Assembly: GCF_024609325.1 (NCBI RefSeq)
Contig: NZ_JANHMQ010000003.1
Location: 124,001 to 188,000, forward strand
Length of the DNA: 64,000 nt
Reading direction: 5' to 3'
Source of the DNA: Geothrix fuzhouensis
GTDB lineage: Bacteria > Acidobacteriota > Holophagae > Holophagales > Holophagaceae
This document shows, piece after piece, positions 43,258 to 51,571 of the stretch (positions are counted from its first letter, which is position 1; every line of letters starts with the position of its first letter). The position numbers and the translations under genes were made by a program. The notes under the pieces are model-generated. The model did no database searches. It saw only the letters and a list, made by a program, of their open reading frames with translations, and was not told the origin of the DNA.

Positions 43258-45069
43258 ATGACGCCAGACCCCTATGCGCCCCACCTCCGCCAGGCGGATC
43301 AGCTGTTCGCCCAAGGGGAGGTCATCAAGGCGGGGCAGATCTGGCAGGCCATCCTCAAGCAGCAACCGGGTCATGCCGAAGCTCGTGAACGCCTGGTGGC
43401 CTTGCGGGGGTACCTGCAGGCCCAACGGGAGGCTGCGGCCGCCGCAGCTCCCCCGGCGGCATCGCCCGCCCCTGAACCCATTCCAGAACCCGTTCCCGTT
43501 ACGATGGCGGCACCACCACCCCCCACGCCGGCCCCGATTCCTCCGCCAGGCCCCGCCGCCCCCCCAGCGCCGGCCCCAGCGTCAGTTCCCGTGCCAGCTC
43601 CGGTCCTCGCATCGATGGAGCCCGATCGGCTGCTGATCGAAGGCTGCACGCTCTATGACATGGGCCAGGTGCCCGACGCCCTCCAGAAATGGGAACAGGT
43701 GCTGGCCATCGACCCCACCCACAGCCTGGCCCTGGGCTACGCCAACGGCGCCCGCCGCGAGCTGGGCCTTTCACCCCTCCAGACGTCCGCCTCCGCGGCA
43801 CCCACGGAGGAACCAGCTCCCGCCGCCGAAGAAGACGTGGACAAGCTGCTCCGGGAAGCCGTCCAGCTCTACGACATGGGACTGACGGAAGAGGCCATTT
43901 CCAAATGGGAACATGTACTTGTCCTGGAACCCCACCGGGAAGAGATCCAGAGCTACCTGCGCATGGCCCGACAGGAACTGACGCTGCCGGGGGCGCAGAC
44001 CTCGACCCAGGCTCCAGCCTTGCCCTCCGCGCCAACCCCTGCGCCAGGCCCCGCTGCGACTCCCGACGAAGAGGCCCTGGCCCTGAAGCTCCGGCAGGCG
44101 GAACACCTGCTGTCGCTCCAACGTCACGACGAGGCGGCCTTCACCTACCAGCAGGCCCTCCAACTGGCCCCAGGGCATCCGGAAGCCTTGGCGGGCCTCG
44201 AACGTTGTCGCCGGCCCCAGGCCTCCATGTCGCCTACGGCGCATGGCATCACACTGGATACTCGAGGCCCCATCACCCTGATGGAAGAGGACGCCACCCT
44301 GATCATGCCGAGTTCCGCCCAGGTGGAACCCCCCGCCTCCATGACCCGGACCGCCTCGGCGCCCCGGGAGGGGATCAGCCTTCCGGACCGCCTGCAGAAG
44401 GCCTCCGTCAACCTCCCCTGGCTGCGGGAGCCCAAGGTCTGGGCCATGACCGGAGGGGGCATCCTGGTGCTGGCGGGAAGCCTCTACGCCCTCCATACCT
44501 ACCGCCAGGACCAGGAGCTGAAGGAGGCCGTCAAGGCTGCGCGCCAGGCGGCTGTGGCCCCCGTGCTCCAGCAGGCCCAGTCGCCCGATCTCTCCGAAAC
44601 GCCCGCGGCGATCCTCCACGAAGGGGAACGCATCCTTGACAGAGACCCGCTGCGGGCCTACTTCCGGGCCCAGACCGTGCTGGCCCAGAACCCCGGCGAC
44701 GCCGCGGCGGCGCAGCTGCTCGAGAAGGCCCGGGCTGCCCTGCCCGGAGGTGCCACAGGGGCGAGCCTCCTGGAATTTCAGAAACACCTGCAGGACGGTG
44801 ATCTGGACGCTGCGGCCAAGGTCATGGACGCCCTCCTGCGGGCCCAACCCGATGACCCCGGCCTTCGGTCCCGGGCGGCCCGGCTGTACCTGACCTTATG
44901 CGGGGCCCATGCCGGCCAGGCCAAGTGGGATGAGGCCGCCGAAGATCTGCGCCAGGGTCGGGCGATTTCTCCCAGCGACAAATCCTGGCAGGCCCGGCTC
45001 AAACTCCTTGAGCGCTTGAAGACCCTGCCCAAATCCCAGCAGGCCGCCTGGCTTCCCCTGCTCGGCTAG
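43258..45069 (+). CDS. TPR-repeat membrane protein
   Basis: The 603-residue protein has three N-terminal TPR blocks (HLRQADQLFAQGEVIKAGQIW; CTLYDMGQVPDALQKWEQVL; VQLYDMGLTEEAISKWEHVL) separated by Pro/Ala-rich linkers. A fourth TPR, one membrane helix at about residues 396-418 (VWAMTGGGILVLAGSLYAL) and C-terminal TPR-like helices follow. There is no catalytic motif. Position after the FHA protein suggests a shared signalling or assembly role. Confidence 0.75.
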   Translation: MTPDPYAPHLRQADQLFAQGEVIKAGQIWQAILKQQPGHAEARERLVALRGYLQAQREAAAAAAPPAASPAPEPIPEPVPVTMAAPPPPTPAPIPPPGPAAPPAPAPASVPVPAPVLASMEPDRLLIEGCTLYDMGQVPDALQKWEQVLAIDPTHSLALGYANGARRELGLSPLQTSASAAPTEEPAPAAEEDVDKLLREAVQLYDMGLTEEAISKWEHVLVLEPHREEIQSYLRMARQELTLPGAQTSTQAPALPSAPTPAPGPAATPDEEALALKLRQAEHLLSLQRHDEAAFTYQQALQLAPGHPEALAGLERCRRPQASMSPTAHGITLDTRGPITLMEEDATLIMPSSAQVEPPASMTRTASAPREGISLPDRLQKASVNLPWLREPKVWAMTGGGILVLAGSLYALHTYRQDQELKEAVKAARQAAVAPVLQQAQSPDLSETPAAILHEGERILDRDPLRAYFRAQTVLAQNPGDAAAAQLLEKARAALPGGATGASLLEFQKHLQDGDLDAAAKVMDALLRAQPDDPGLRSRAARLYLTLCGAHAGQAKWDEAAEDLRQGRAISPSDKSWQARLKLLERLKTLPKSQQAAWLPLLG

Positions 45070-45180
45070 GCCGCAGACCGCCACCTATTTCGCGGCAAGA
45101 ACCGGGTCGCCCGGGGCCCCCGGTGCGCCGGATCCTGGGCCCACGGGAGCCGTTTCCGCCTCCCGCCTGGGAGGTGCGCC

Positions 45181-45810
45181 ATGCACAAGGTCGTCCGTCC
45201 GAAGATGCTGTACTTCGGGACCCCGGTGGTCCTCATCAGCACGCTGAATCCCGATGGCTCGCCCAACCTGGCGCCCATGTCCTCGGCCTGGTGGCTGGGG
45301 GACACCTGCCAGCTGGGGATGAGCAGCCGGTCACGGACCGTGGAGAACCTCGCCCGCGAGGGGGAGTGCGTCCTCAACCTCCCTTCCCAGGCGCTGGTGG
45401 CCGCCGTGGACCGCTTGGCCCTCCTCACGGGGAGCGATCCCGTGCCGCCCTACAAGGCCGCCCTGGGCTACCGGTACGAGGCCCGGAAGTTCGAGGCCGC
45501 GGGCCTGACCCCGGTCCCCGCGGACCTGGTGAAGCCCCCGAGGGCGCTGGAGTGCCCCGTCCACCTGGAGGCCCGGGTCCGCGGGATTCGCCGGATCGGC
45601 GACGAGGACAGCCACCTGGCCGCCATCGAGACCCAGGTGGTGCGCGTCCACATCGACGAGGCCCTGATGCTGCCGCGGGAAGGGGACTATATCGACCCCC
45701 AGCTCTGGCAGCCCCTGATCATGAGCTTCTGCGACTTCTTCGGCCTGAGCGGGACGCCCCTCCTGCCGTCCCGGCTGGCCCGGGCCTGGCGCCCGCCCGT
45801 AGCCTCCTGA
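45181..45810 (+). CDS. Flavin reductase-like (FMN-binding split barrel) protein
   Basis: The 209-residue protein has the split-barrel core of the flavin reductase-like family: PVVLISTLNPDGSPNLAPMSSAWW and GMSSRSRTVENLAREGECVLNL, followed by a second strand set ECPVHLEARV. These proteins bind FMN and reduce flavins or organic substrates. GGAGGT stands 6 nt before the ATG. The stop is 2 bp from that of the convergent alkyltransferase gene. Confidence 0.82.
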   Translation: MHKVVRPKMLYFGTPVVLISTLNPDGSPNLAPMSSAWWLGDTCQLGMSSRSRTVENLAREGECVLNLPSQALVAAVDRLALLTGSDPVPPYKAALGYRYEARKFEAAGLTPVPADLVKPPRALECPVHLEARVRGIRRIGDEDSHLAAIETQVVRVHIDEALMLPREGDYIDPQLWQPLIMSFCDFFGLSGTPLLPSRLARAWRPPVAS

Positions 45811-45812
45811 AT

Positions 45813-46649
45813 TCAGGCCGTCCTCGCCCGCTCGAAGGCGAGGATGGCCTGCTTCCGCGCGGCGCCCCAGTGGTACTGGCCCAGGGCCCCGGTGGCCTGG
45901 ATCACGCGGTGGCACGGGATGAGCCAGGCGATGGGGTTCTGCCCCACGGCCGTGCCCACGGCGCGCACGGCGTCCGGGGCGCCGGACAGGGTGGCCAGGT
46001 CGCGGTAGGACACGGCCTGGCCCGGGGGAACCCGCAGGAGGGCCTCCCAGGCCCGGAGCTGGAAGGGCGTGCCCTTGAGGACGAGGCTGAGGGGTTGGCC
46101 CACGCCATCCCGCAGGCGCGCCTGAAAGGCCTCCGCATAGGGGCGGATGAGGGCGTCCCCTCGCTCCAGGCGTGCCCCGGGCCAGCGGGCCTGGAGCTCG
46201 GCCAGGGCGCCGTCGCGGCCCTCCTCGCCGAGGAAGGTCAGGCCGCAGAGGCCCCGGTCGAGGGCCGCGAAGAGCGCCGGGCCGAAGGGCGTCTCCTCCA
46301 GGCCCCAGTGGACCGTGAGACCTCCAGCCTGGGCCTTGTACTCCCCTGGGGTCATCCGCTCAAGGGAGAGGAAGAGGTCGTGCAGGCGGCCGGGGCCCGA
46401 GAGGCCCACCGCGTGGCTCACCTCGAGCAGGCTCCGGGATTCGGCGAGCATGCGCTTCGCCTCCGCCAGGGTCAGGACCTGGAGGAAGCGCTTGGGGCTC
46501 ACCCCCGCCCACCGCTGGAAGAGCCGCTGGAAGTGGAAGGGGCTGAGGCCCACCTCCTCCGCCACCTGCTCCAGGCTCGGCTGCTCCTCCGCGTGATCGG
46601 CGAGGAAGCGGATGGCCCGCTCCACCCGGCTGTAGTCGCTGCTAGACAT
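45813..46649 (-). CDS. AraC-type regulator fused to methylated-DNA-protein-cysteine methyltransferase (Ada-like)
   Basis: The 278-residue protein has an AraC helix-turn-helix pair at the N-terminus (SLEQVAEEVGLSPFHFQRLFQRW; KRMLAESRSLLEVSHAVGLSG) and a C-terminal O6-alkylguanine transferase domain with the acceptor Cys in PCHRVI and VSYRDLATLSG before it. It lacks the N-terminal zinc/phosphotriester domain of E. coli Ada. It repairs O6-alkylguanine and may regulate its own gene. The ATG at 46649 has GGAGGTCC upstream. Confidence 0.93.
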   Translation of the reverse strand: MSSSDYSRVERAIRFLADHAEEQPSLEQVAEEVGLSPFHFQRLFQRWAGVSPKRFLQVLTLAEAKRMLAESRSLLEVSHAVGLSGPGRLHDLFLSLERMTPGEYKAQAGGLTVHWGLEETPFGPALFAALDRGLCGLTFLGEEGRDGALAELQARWPGARLERGDALIRPYAEAFQARLRDGVGQPLSLVLKGTPFQLRAWEALLRVPPGQAVSYRDLATLSGAPDAVRAVGTAVGQNPIAWLIPCHRVIQATGALGQYHWGAARKQAILAFERARTA

Positions 46650-46711
46650 GAGGACCTCCCAGGCCAAGATGCGATCACGGACGACCCGCACCCACCCGGA
46701 TCTTGCGGGGA

Positions 46712-47863
46712 TCAGCCCGCCACCCAGACCTCCGGCGGCACCGGGTGGCTCAGGAAGTGGGTCATGCCCTCGTTCAGGCCGTAGGCACCGGTGGTGCCGA
46801 AGGCCAGCAGATCCCCCGCCGCCAGCTCCGGCAGGCGCACCTCGCCCAGGCGGTCCAGGCTGGTGCAGAGGGGCCCCGCCAGGGTGTAGGGCACATTTCC
46901 CTCGCCTTTTCCCACGGCCTTCACCGGGAAGGGCTGGCCTGTGAGGAGAGGCCGGATGAGGTGGTTGATGCCGCCCTCCAGGATGGCGAAGCGGGTGCCG
47001 CGGCTCTCCTTGAGGCGCACCACCCGGGCCAGGTAGATGCCGCAGGGGCCGGCCAGGAAGCGGCCCGGCTCCAGGATCAGCTCGCCCTTGAACCAGGCGT
47101 GTCGTGTCAGCAGATCGGACAGTCCTTGTCCAAAATCCGTCAGGTCCAGGGGCGCTTCGTCCGGCGCATACGGCACGCCCAGGCCGCCGCCCAGGTCGAT
47201 CTGCTCGAAGGCCAGCCCGTGGGCCTCGTGCAGGCGCTTCGCCAGGTCCAGCACCGCGCCGTGGATGGCCTTCAGCTTGGCGGCATCCCGCTGGTTGCTG
47301 GCGGCGAAGACGTGGAGGCCCTTGATGCGCACATGCGTCAGCCTGGCCGCCTTCTCCATCAGCGCCGGCACGTCCTCCTCGTCCACGCCGAAGGCCGAGG
47401 GCCCGCTGCCGCCGATGATGCGGTTGCCCTCATCGATGTCGAAGGCCGGGTGCACCCGCAGGTTCACCGCCGTCTCCCGGGTGGCCATGGCGTCGATGCG
47501 GGCCAGGTCCTCGAAGCCCTCGGCCTGCACGCGGACACCCATGTACAGGGCCTTCTGCAGCTCGGGCCCCCGCTTGCCGGGCCCGGCAAAGAAGGTGCGT
47601 CCCGCTGGCAGGTTCAGCGCCTCCACCCGCTCCAGCTCCCCGATGGACGCGCAGTCGAAGCTGGCGCCCAGGGCGTCGAAACACCTCAGCAGGTCCGCGT
47701 GCGGGTTGGCCTTCACCGCATAGGCGATCCGCACCCGCTCCGGCAGGGCCGCGCGCAGCGCCCGGAAGCCCGCCTCCGCCACTGCTCCCGAATAAGCAAA
47801 ACAGGGCGTGCCGTGGGTCTCGGCGAGGGATTGGCATTGAGCATCATCGAGCGCGAATAGCAT
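46712..47863 (-). CDS. lysA: Diaminopimelate decarboxylase
   Basis: LysA removes CO2 from meso-diaminopimelate to give lysine. The 383-residue fold-type III PLP enzyme has the Lys in RIAYAVKANPH, the His-rich LHVFAAS strand, GGGLGVPY, EPGRFL, and the substrate Cys-x-Ser-x-Asp in GPLCTSLDRLG. Related polyamine or sorting-associated decarboxylases share these, but the last place in a lysine operon makes LysA the best call. Its start is 30 bp after the aminotransferase stop. Confidence 0.9.
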   Translation of the reverse strand: MLFALDDAQCQSLAETHGTPCFAYSGAVAEAGFRALRAALPERVRIAYAVKANPHADLLRCFDALGASFDCASIGELERVEALNLPAGRTFFAGPGKRGPELQKALYMGVRVQAEGFEDLARIDAMATRETAVNLRVHPAFDIDEGNRIIGGSGPSAFGVDEEDVPALMEKAARLTHVRIKGLHVFAASNQRDAAKLKAIHGAVLDLAKRLHEAHGLAFEQIDLGGGLGVPYAPDEAPLDLTDFGQGLSDLLTRHAWFKGELILEPGRFLAGPCGIYLARVVRLKESRGTRFAILEGGINHLIRPLLTGQPFPVKAVGKGEGNVPYTLAGPLCTSLDRLGEVRLPELAAGDLLAFGTTGAYGLNEGMTHFLSHPVPPEVWVAG

Positions 47864-47893
47864 GGGAACCTCGAACCGCGGAGAACGCCCTCG

Positions 47894-49009
47894 TCAGGGC
47901 TTCCAGTACGTCGCCAGCCGCCGCACGCCTTCCCTTAGCTGCTCGGGGGTGGCAGCGAAGCTGAGGCGGGCGTGGCCGCGGCCGCCCTCGCCGAAAGCCA
48001 GGCCCGGGATGAGCACCACCTTGGCCTCGTCGCGCAGCTTCAGGCAGAAAGCCACGGGATCCGCATGGGCCGCCTCGGGCAGGGCCATGAAGTGGTAGAA
48101 GGTGCCGTCCGGGGGTGTCACGACCTGACCCAACTCCTCGCGCAGGGCTGCGGCCAGGGCCTGCCAGCGCTCGCCCGCGGCCGCGCGGGCCTCGGCGAGC
48201 ACCGTGTCGGAGTGTTCGATCAAGGCCAGCGCCGCCCATTGCGCGGGCGTGGCCGTGCCCGTCACCGCGTAGCCGTGCACCGTGCGGGCGGGAAGGAGCC
48301 AGGCGGGATCGCCCACGGCCCAACCCACGCGCAGGCCCGGGGCGCCCCAGCCCTTGCTGACGGAGCTGGTCACCACGCCGCGGTCCGTCACGTCCCGCAG
48401 GCTGGGGCAGCGGGTGCCGAAGTGCAGGTCACGGTAGACCTCGTCGGAGATGAGCAGCACGCCGCGGGCGATGCAGGCGTCGGCCACGCGCTTGAGGGCC
48501 TCCAGGCTCCCGCCGCCGCCCGTGGGGTTCGAGGGCAGGTTGAGGACCACCGCGGACACGTCCGGGGTGGCGTCCAACACGCGGATCAGGGCCTCCGCAT
48601 CCAAGCGGAAGCGGTCCTTGGACAACGGATAAGGCACGGCCTCGGCGCCCGCCATCAGCGCGAGGGCCGGATAAGCCACGAAGCCGGGATCAGGCACCAG
48701 CACCTTCGTGCCCGGCTCCACCCAGGCCTGGAAGAGCGAGAATAGCGCCCCCTGGGAGCCGGTGGTGATGAGCACCTCGTCCACGTGAGCGCCGTGGAAG
48801 GCGGCCACCGCCTTCCGCAGGTCCAGCAGGCCCACGTGGGGCACATAGGGACAGGGGCCCGGGTTCCGCAGCAGGGCCTTCCGGCCCACCTCCGGCAGGT
48901 CCCAGGTGGGCTCGCCCAGGCCCAGGGGGATGGCCCCGGGCGGCGTGCCGTCCGTGATGGCGCGGATGGGTGAGGGCTTGAGCAGCGATAGGCGGGAGGC
49001 GGGTCGCAC
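47894..49009 (-). CDS. Class I/II aminotransferase, probable N-succinyl-diaminopimelate aminotransferase
   Basis: The 371-residue fold-type I PLP enzyme has GLGEPTWDLP, LITTGSQGALFSLFQ, the NPTG segment in LNLPSNPTGG, ISDEVYRDL, and the Schiff-base Lys in TSSVSKGWGAPGLRVGW. The place between dapD and lysA is the step that DapC performs (transamination of N-succinyl-2-amino-6-ketopimelate), so DapC is inferred from context; the family alone would fit several substrates. It starts at GTG with GAGGA 5 nt before. Confidence 0.82.
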   Translation of the reverse strand: MRPASRLSLLKPSPIRAITDGTPPGAIPLGLGEPTWDLPEVGRKALLRNPGPCPYVPHVGLLDLRKAVAAFHGAHVDEVLITTGSQGALFSLFQAWVEPGTKVLVPDPGFVAYPALALMAGAEAVPYPLSKDRFRLDAEALIRVLDATPDVSAVVLNLPSNPTGGGGSLEALKRVADACIARGVLLISDEVYRDLHFGTRCPSLRDVTDRGVVTSSVSKGWGAPGLRVGWAVGDPAWLLPARTVHGYAVTGTATPAQWAALALIEHSDTVLAEARAAAGERWQALAAALREELGQVVTPPDGTFYHFMALPEAAHADPVAFCLKLRDEAKVVLIPGLAFGEGGRGHARLSFAATPEQLREGVRRLATYWKP

Positions 49010-49043
49010 GGAATCCTCAAGAAAAGATCAAAAGCAACAGATC

Positions 49044-49109
49044 ACCACCAAGTCACCAAGTAAGGACAAAAGCCTTTTGCAGTTCTTGGCGCCTTGGCGT
49101 CTTGGTGGT
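49044..49109. repeat. Imperfect inverted repeat between dapD and the aminotransferase gene
   Basis: ACCACCAAGTCACCAAG (49044-49060) can pair with CTTGGCGTCTTGGTGGT (49093-49109), with two mismatches in 17. The intervening 32 bases are AT-richer. The 'ACCACCAAGacgCCAAG' wording is a common dispersed intergenic repeat in many bacteria. It is the only long gap inside the operon downstream of lysC. Confidence 0.7.
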
Positions 49110-49128
49110 TTGCATTTCGTTGATACCT

Positions 49129-49950
49129 CTACCTCAGCGCTTGCTCAAGGGCAGTCGCCGCGTCGGTCCGGTCGTCGCGGTACTTCACGATACAGGGGGC
49201 GGACACCTGGAGTCCGTGCGCCTTGGCATAGTCGCCCGAGGCCGGGCGGGACCCCGGCACCACCACGGCGCCTTCGGGCACCTCCTGGCGCAGCTCCCGG
49301 CCGTGCACCAGGTCGTAGATCACGGTGCTGCCCGTGATGACCACGCCCGAGGCCAGCACCGCCCGCTTCCGCACGACGATGCCCTCGAACAGGCCCACGA
49401 GGCCACCCACGAAGGCGTCGTCCTCCACCACCACGGGCCGGGCGCCCGCGGGCTCCAGCACGCCGCCGATCTGGGCGGCAGCGGAGAGGTGCACCCGCTT
49501 GCCGATCTGAGCGCAGCTGCCCACCAGGGCGTGGCTGTCCACCATGGTGCCCTCGTCCACGAAGGCGCCCACGTTGACGTAGGCCGGGGGCATGATCACC
49601 ACCCCCTTCGCGATGTGGGCGCCGCGGCGCACGGAGGAGCCGCCAGGCACGAGGCGCACCCCGTCCTCCAGGCCGAAGTGGCGGGCCGGGTAGGCGGTCT
49701 TGTCGAACATGGGAAAGCCGGGCCCGGGCATCTCCACGAGGCTGGTGCGGCGGAAGCCGCAGAGGATGGCCTGCTTCACCCACGGGTTGGCCTGCCAGCT
49801 GCCGTCCGACCGCTGTTCGGCGGCCCGCACGATCCCGCTCTCCAGGGCGGAGAGGAGCACCTGGTGCATGGCGGGCGCTTCGGGATCAGTCGTCAGTTCC
49901 TCCGGGGAACGGCTGAAGAAGCGGTGGACGGTATCCAGATCGACGACCAT
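49129..49950 (-). CDS. dapD: 2,3,4,5-tetrahydropyridine-2,6-dicarboxylate N-succinyltransferase
   Basis: DapD succinylates tetrahydrodipicolinate in the succinylase route. The 273-residue protein has a left-handed beta-helix of hexapeptide repeats (GGSSVRRGAHIAKGVVIMPPAYVN-type runs, VGSCAQIGKRVHLSAAAQIGG) and PVVVEDDAFVGG. The N-terminus LDTVHRFFSRSPEEL is family-like. Its ATG overlaps the dapA stop as TGATG. Confidence 0.95.
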   Translation of the reverse strand: MVVDLDTVHRFFSRSPEELTTDPEAPAMHQVLLSALESGIVRAAEQRSDGSWQANPWVKQAILCGFRRTSLVEMPGPGFPMFDKTAYPARHFGLEDGVRLVPGGSSVRRGAHIAKGVVIMPPAYVNVGAFVDEGTMVDSHALVGSCAQIGKRVHLSAAAQIGGVLEPAGARPVVVEDDAFVGGLVGLFEGIVVRKRAVLASGVVITGSTVIYDLVHGRELRQEVPEGAVVVPGSRPASGDYAKAHGLQVSAPCIVKYRDDRTDAATALEQALR

Positions 49951-50852
49951 CAGATCACTCCGGGGAAGGTGCCCTCGGTGGAGAGGCAGAGGGCTTCGGC
50001 CAGGCGGGTGCGGGTGGCCGCGACCGCGGGGACCAGGGGCAGACGCAAGCCATCCCCGCAGAGCCCCAGCATCTTCAGAGCCGCCTTCAGGGGGATGGGA
50101 TTGCTCTCGACGAACAGGGCGTCCATGAGGGGCAGCAGCTGCTGGTGGAGGCGGAGCGCCTCGGCCCGGTCGCCCCGGCGGGCGGCGGCGACCAGGGCAG
50201 CGGTCTCCCGGGGCAGGGCGTTGCCCAGCACCGAGATCAGGCCCGAGGCCCCCACGGCGATGGCGGCCAGGGCCAGGTTGTCGTCCCCCGACAACAGGAC
50301 CTTCCCCCGCGGCAGCTGGCGGACGATCTCCGCGATCTGGGCGAGGTTGCCGCTGCTCTCCTTCACGGCCACCACCTGGGGGTTCTCCCAGAGCCGCGCC
50401 AGAACGGGCGGCGTCACGTTCAACCCGGTGCGGCCCGGCACGTTGTAGGCGATGAGCGGGAATCCGGGCGCCGCCTCGGCCACAGCGGCGAAGTGTGCCA
50501 CCAGGCCATCGGGCGTGGGCTTGTTGTAGTAGGGCGTGACCACCAAGGCGCCCTGGGCGCCGAGGGCCTGGGCCCGTTTCGTCATCGCCGCGGCTTGGCG
50601 GGTGGCGTTGTGGCCCGTCCCCACGACCACGGGGCGGCCGCTGCTTTCCTCCAGGCAGGCGGTGATGAGGATGTCGCGCTCGACTTCGACGATGGTGGCG
50701 GCCTCGCCCGTGGAGCCCAGGGGTACGAGGAAGTCCACACCGCCGGCCACTACGTGGCGCACCAGCTTCCGGAAGGCGGGCAGGTCCACCTCGCCCGAGG
50801 CCTTGAAGGGCGTGGCCAGGGCGACAGCGAGGCCGGAGAGATCAAGGGTCAT
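49950..50852 (-). CDS. dapA: 4-hydroxy-tetrahydrodipicolinate synthase
   Basis: DapA condenses pyruvate with aspartate semialdehyde. The 300-residue barrel has LVPLGSTGEAATI with the substrate Thr, the catalytic Tyr region VVTPYYNKPT, the second loop IAYNVPGRTG, and the Schiff-base Lys in VVAVKESSGNL. ATGA overlap joins it to dapB upstream and TGATG to dapD downstream. Confidence 0.96.
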   Translation of the reverse strand: MTLDLSGLAVALATPFKASGEVDLPAFRKLVRHVVAGGVDFLVPLGSTGEAATIVEVERDILITACLEESSGRPVVVGTGHNATRQAAAMTKRAQALGAQGALVVTPYYNKPTPDGLVAHFAAVAEAAPGFPLIAYNVPGRTGLNVTPPVLARLWENPQVVAVKESSGNLAQIAEIVRQLPRGKVLLSGDDNLALAAIAVGASGLISVLGNALPRETAALVAAARRGDRAEALRLHQQLLPLMDALFVESNPIPLKAALKMLGLCGDGLRLPLVPAVAATRTRLAEALCLSTEGTFPGVI

Positions 50853-51571
50853 GGTCTTCCTCCAAACACAAAGAGGGGGTCGAGCAGATCGGCGGCCAGG
50901 TCATCCATGGTGAAGACGCCCTTGCGGCCATGAACCCAGCGGGCGGCGACCAGGGCGCCTTGCGCGAAGGGGGCGCGGGACCGGGCCCGGTGCGTCAGCT
51001 CCAGCACCTCGGCCGGGGCATCGATCCCCACGGTGTGCGTGCCGAACTCGGCCCCGGCCCGCACCACGCCGACGCTCAGCTGGTGCGGCGCCGGGGTGCC
51101 GAGGGTCCATTCCGTTTTGCGGGGACAGCCCACCATCAGGGCCGCCGCCAGGGTCTTGGCCGTGCCCGAGGGGGCGTCGACCTTGAGGCGGTGGTGATGC
51201 TCCACCAGGTAGGGGTCTCGTGCCGGATCGAGGGCGGCGAAGCGGCCCAGTACCGTGGCAAAGCGCGCCATGAGGGCCACGGAAATCGAGAAGTTTGAGG
51301 CCGAGAGCACGCCGATGCGGCCTGCCACGCGGGCCTCAAGTTCCGGAATGGCCCAGCCCGTGGTGCCGATCACCAGATCCGTCCCCGTCGCCAGGGCCCA
51401 GGCCAGGTGCGCTTCCACCGCCTCGGCCACGCTGGCGTCGATGGCCACGTCGGCCTTGGCTTCCGGGGTGTCGCCACGGCCCACCTGCCAGGTCAGGGAC
51501 TCCGCGGCTACCGCGGCGATGGCGGCCCCCAGACGGCCCTTTCCGAACAGACCGATGCGGAAGGGCGTCAC
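50849..51571 (-). CDS. dapB: 4-hydroxy-tetrahydrodipicolinate reductase
   Basis: The 240-residue NAD(P)H enzyme has the nucleotide loop GLFGKGRLGAAIA, GTTGW, SNFSISVALM, and the signature EHHHRLKVDAPSGTAK with the catalytic His and Lys. It starts at a GTG whose last two bases are the first two of the lysC stop (GTGA). Length is slightly under the usual 265-270, because the N-terminal Rossmann half is compact. Confidence 0.95.
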   Translation of the reverse strand: MTPFRIGLFGKGRLGAAIAAVAAESLTWQVGRGDTPEAKADVAIDASVAEAVEAHLAWALATGTDLVIGTTGWAIPELEARVAGRIGVLSASNFSISVALMARFATVLGRFAALDPARDPYLVEHHHRLKVDAPSGTAKTLAAALMVGCPRKTEWTLGTPAPHQLSVGVVRAGAEFGTHTVGIDAPAEVLELTHRARSRAPFAQGALVAARWVHGRKGVFTMDDLAADLLDPLFVFGGRP

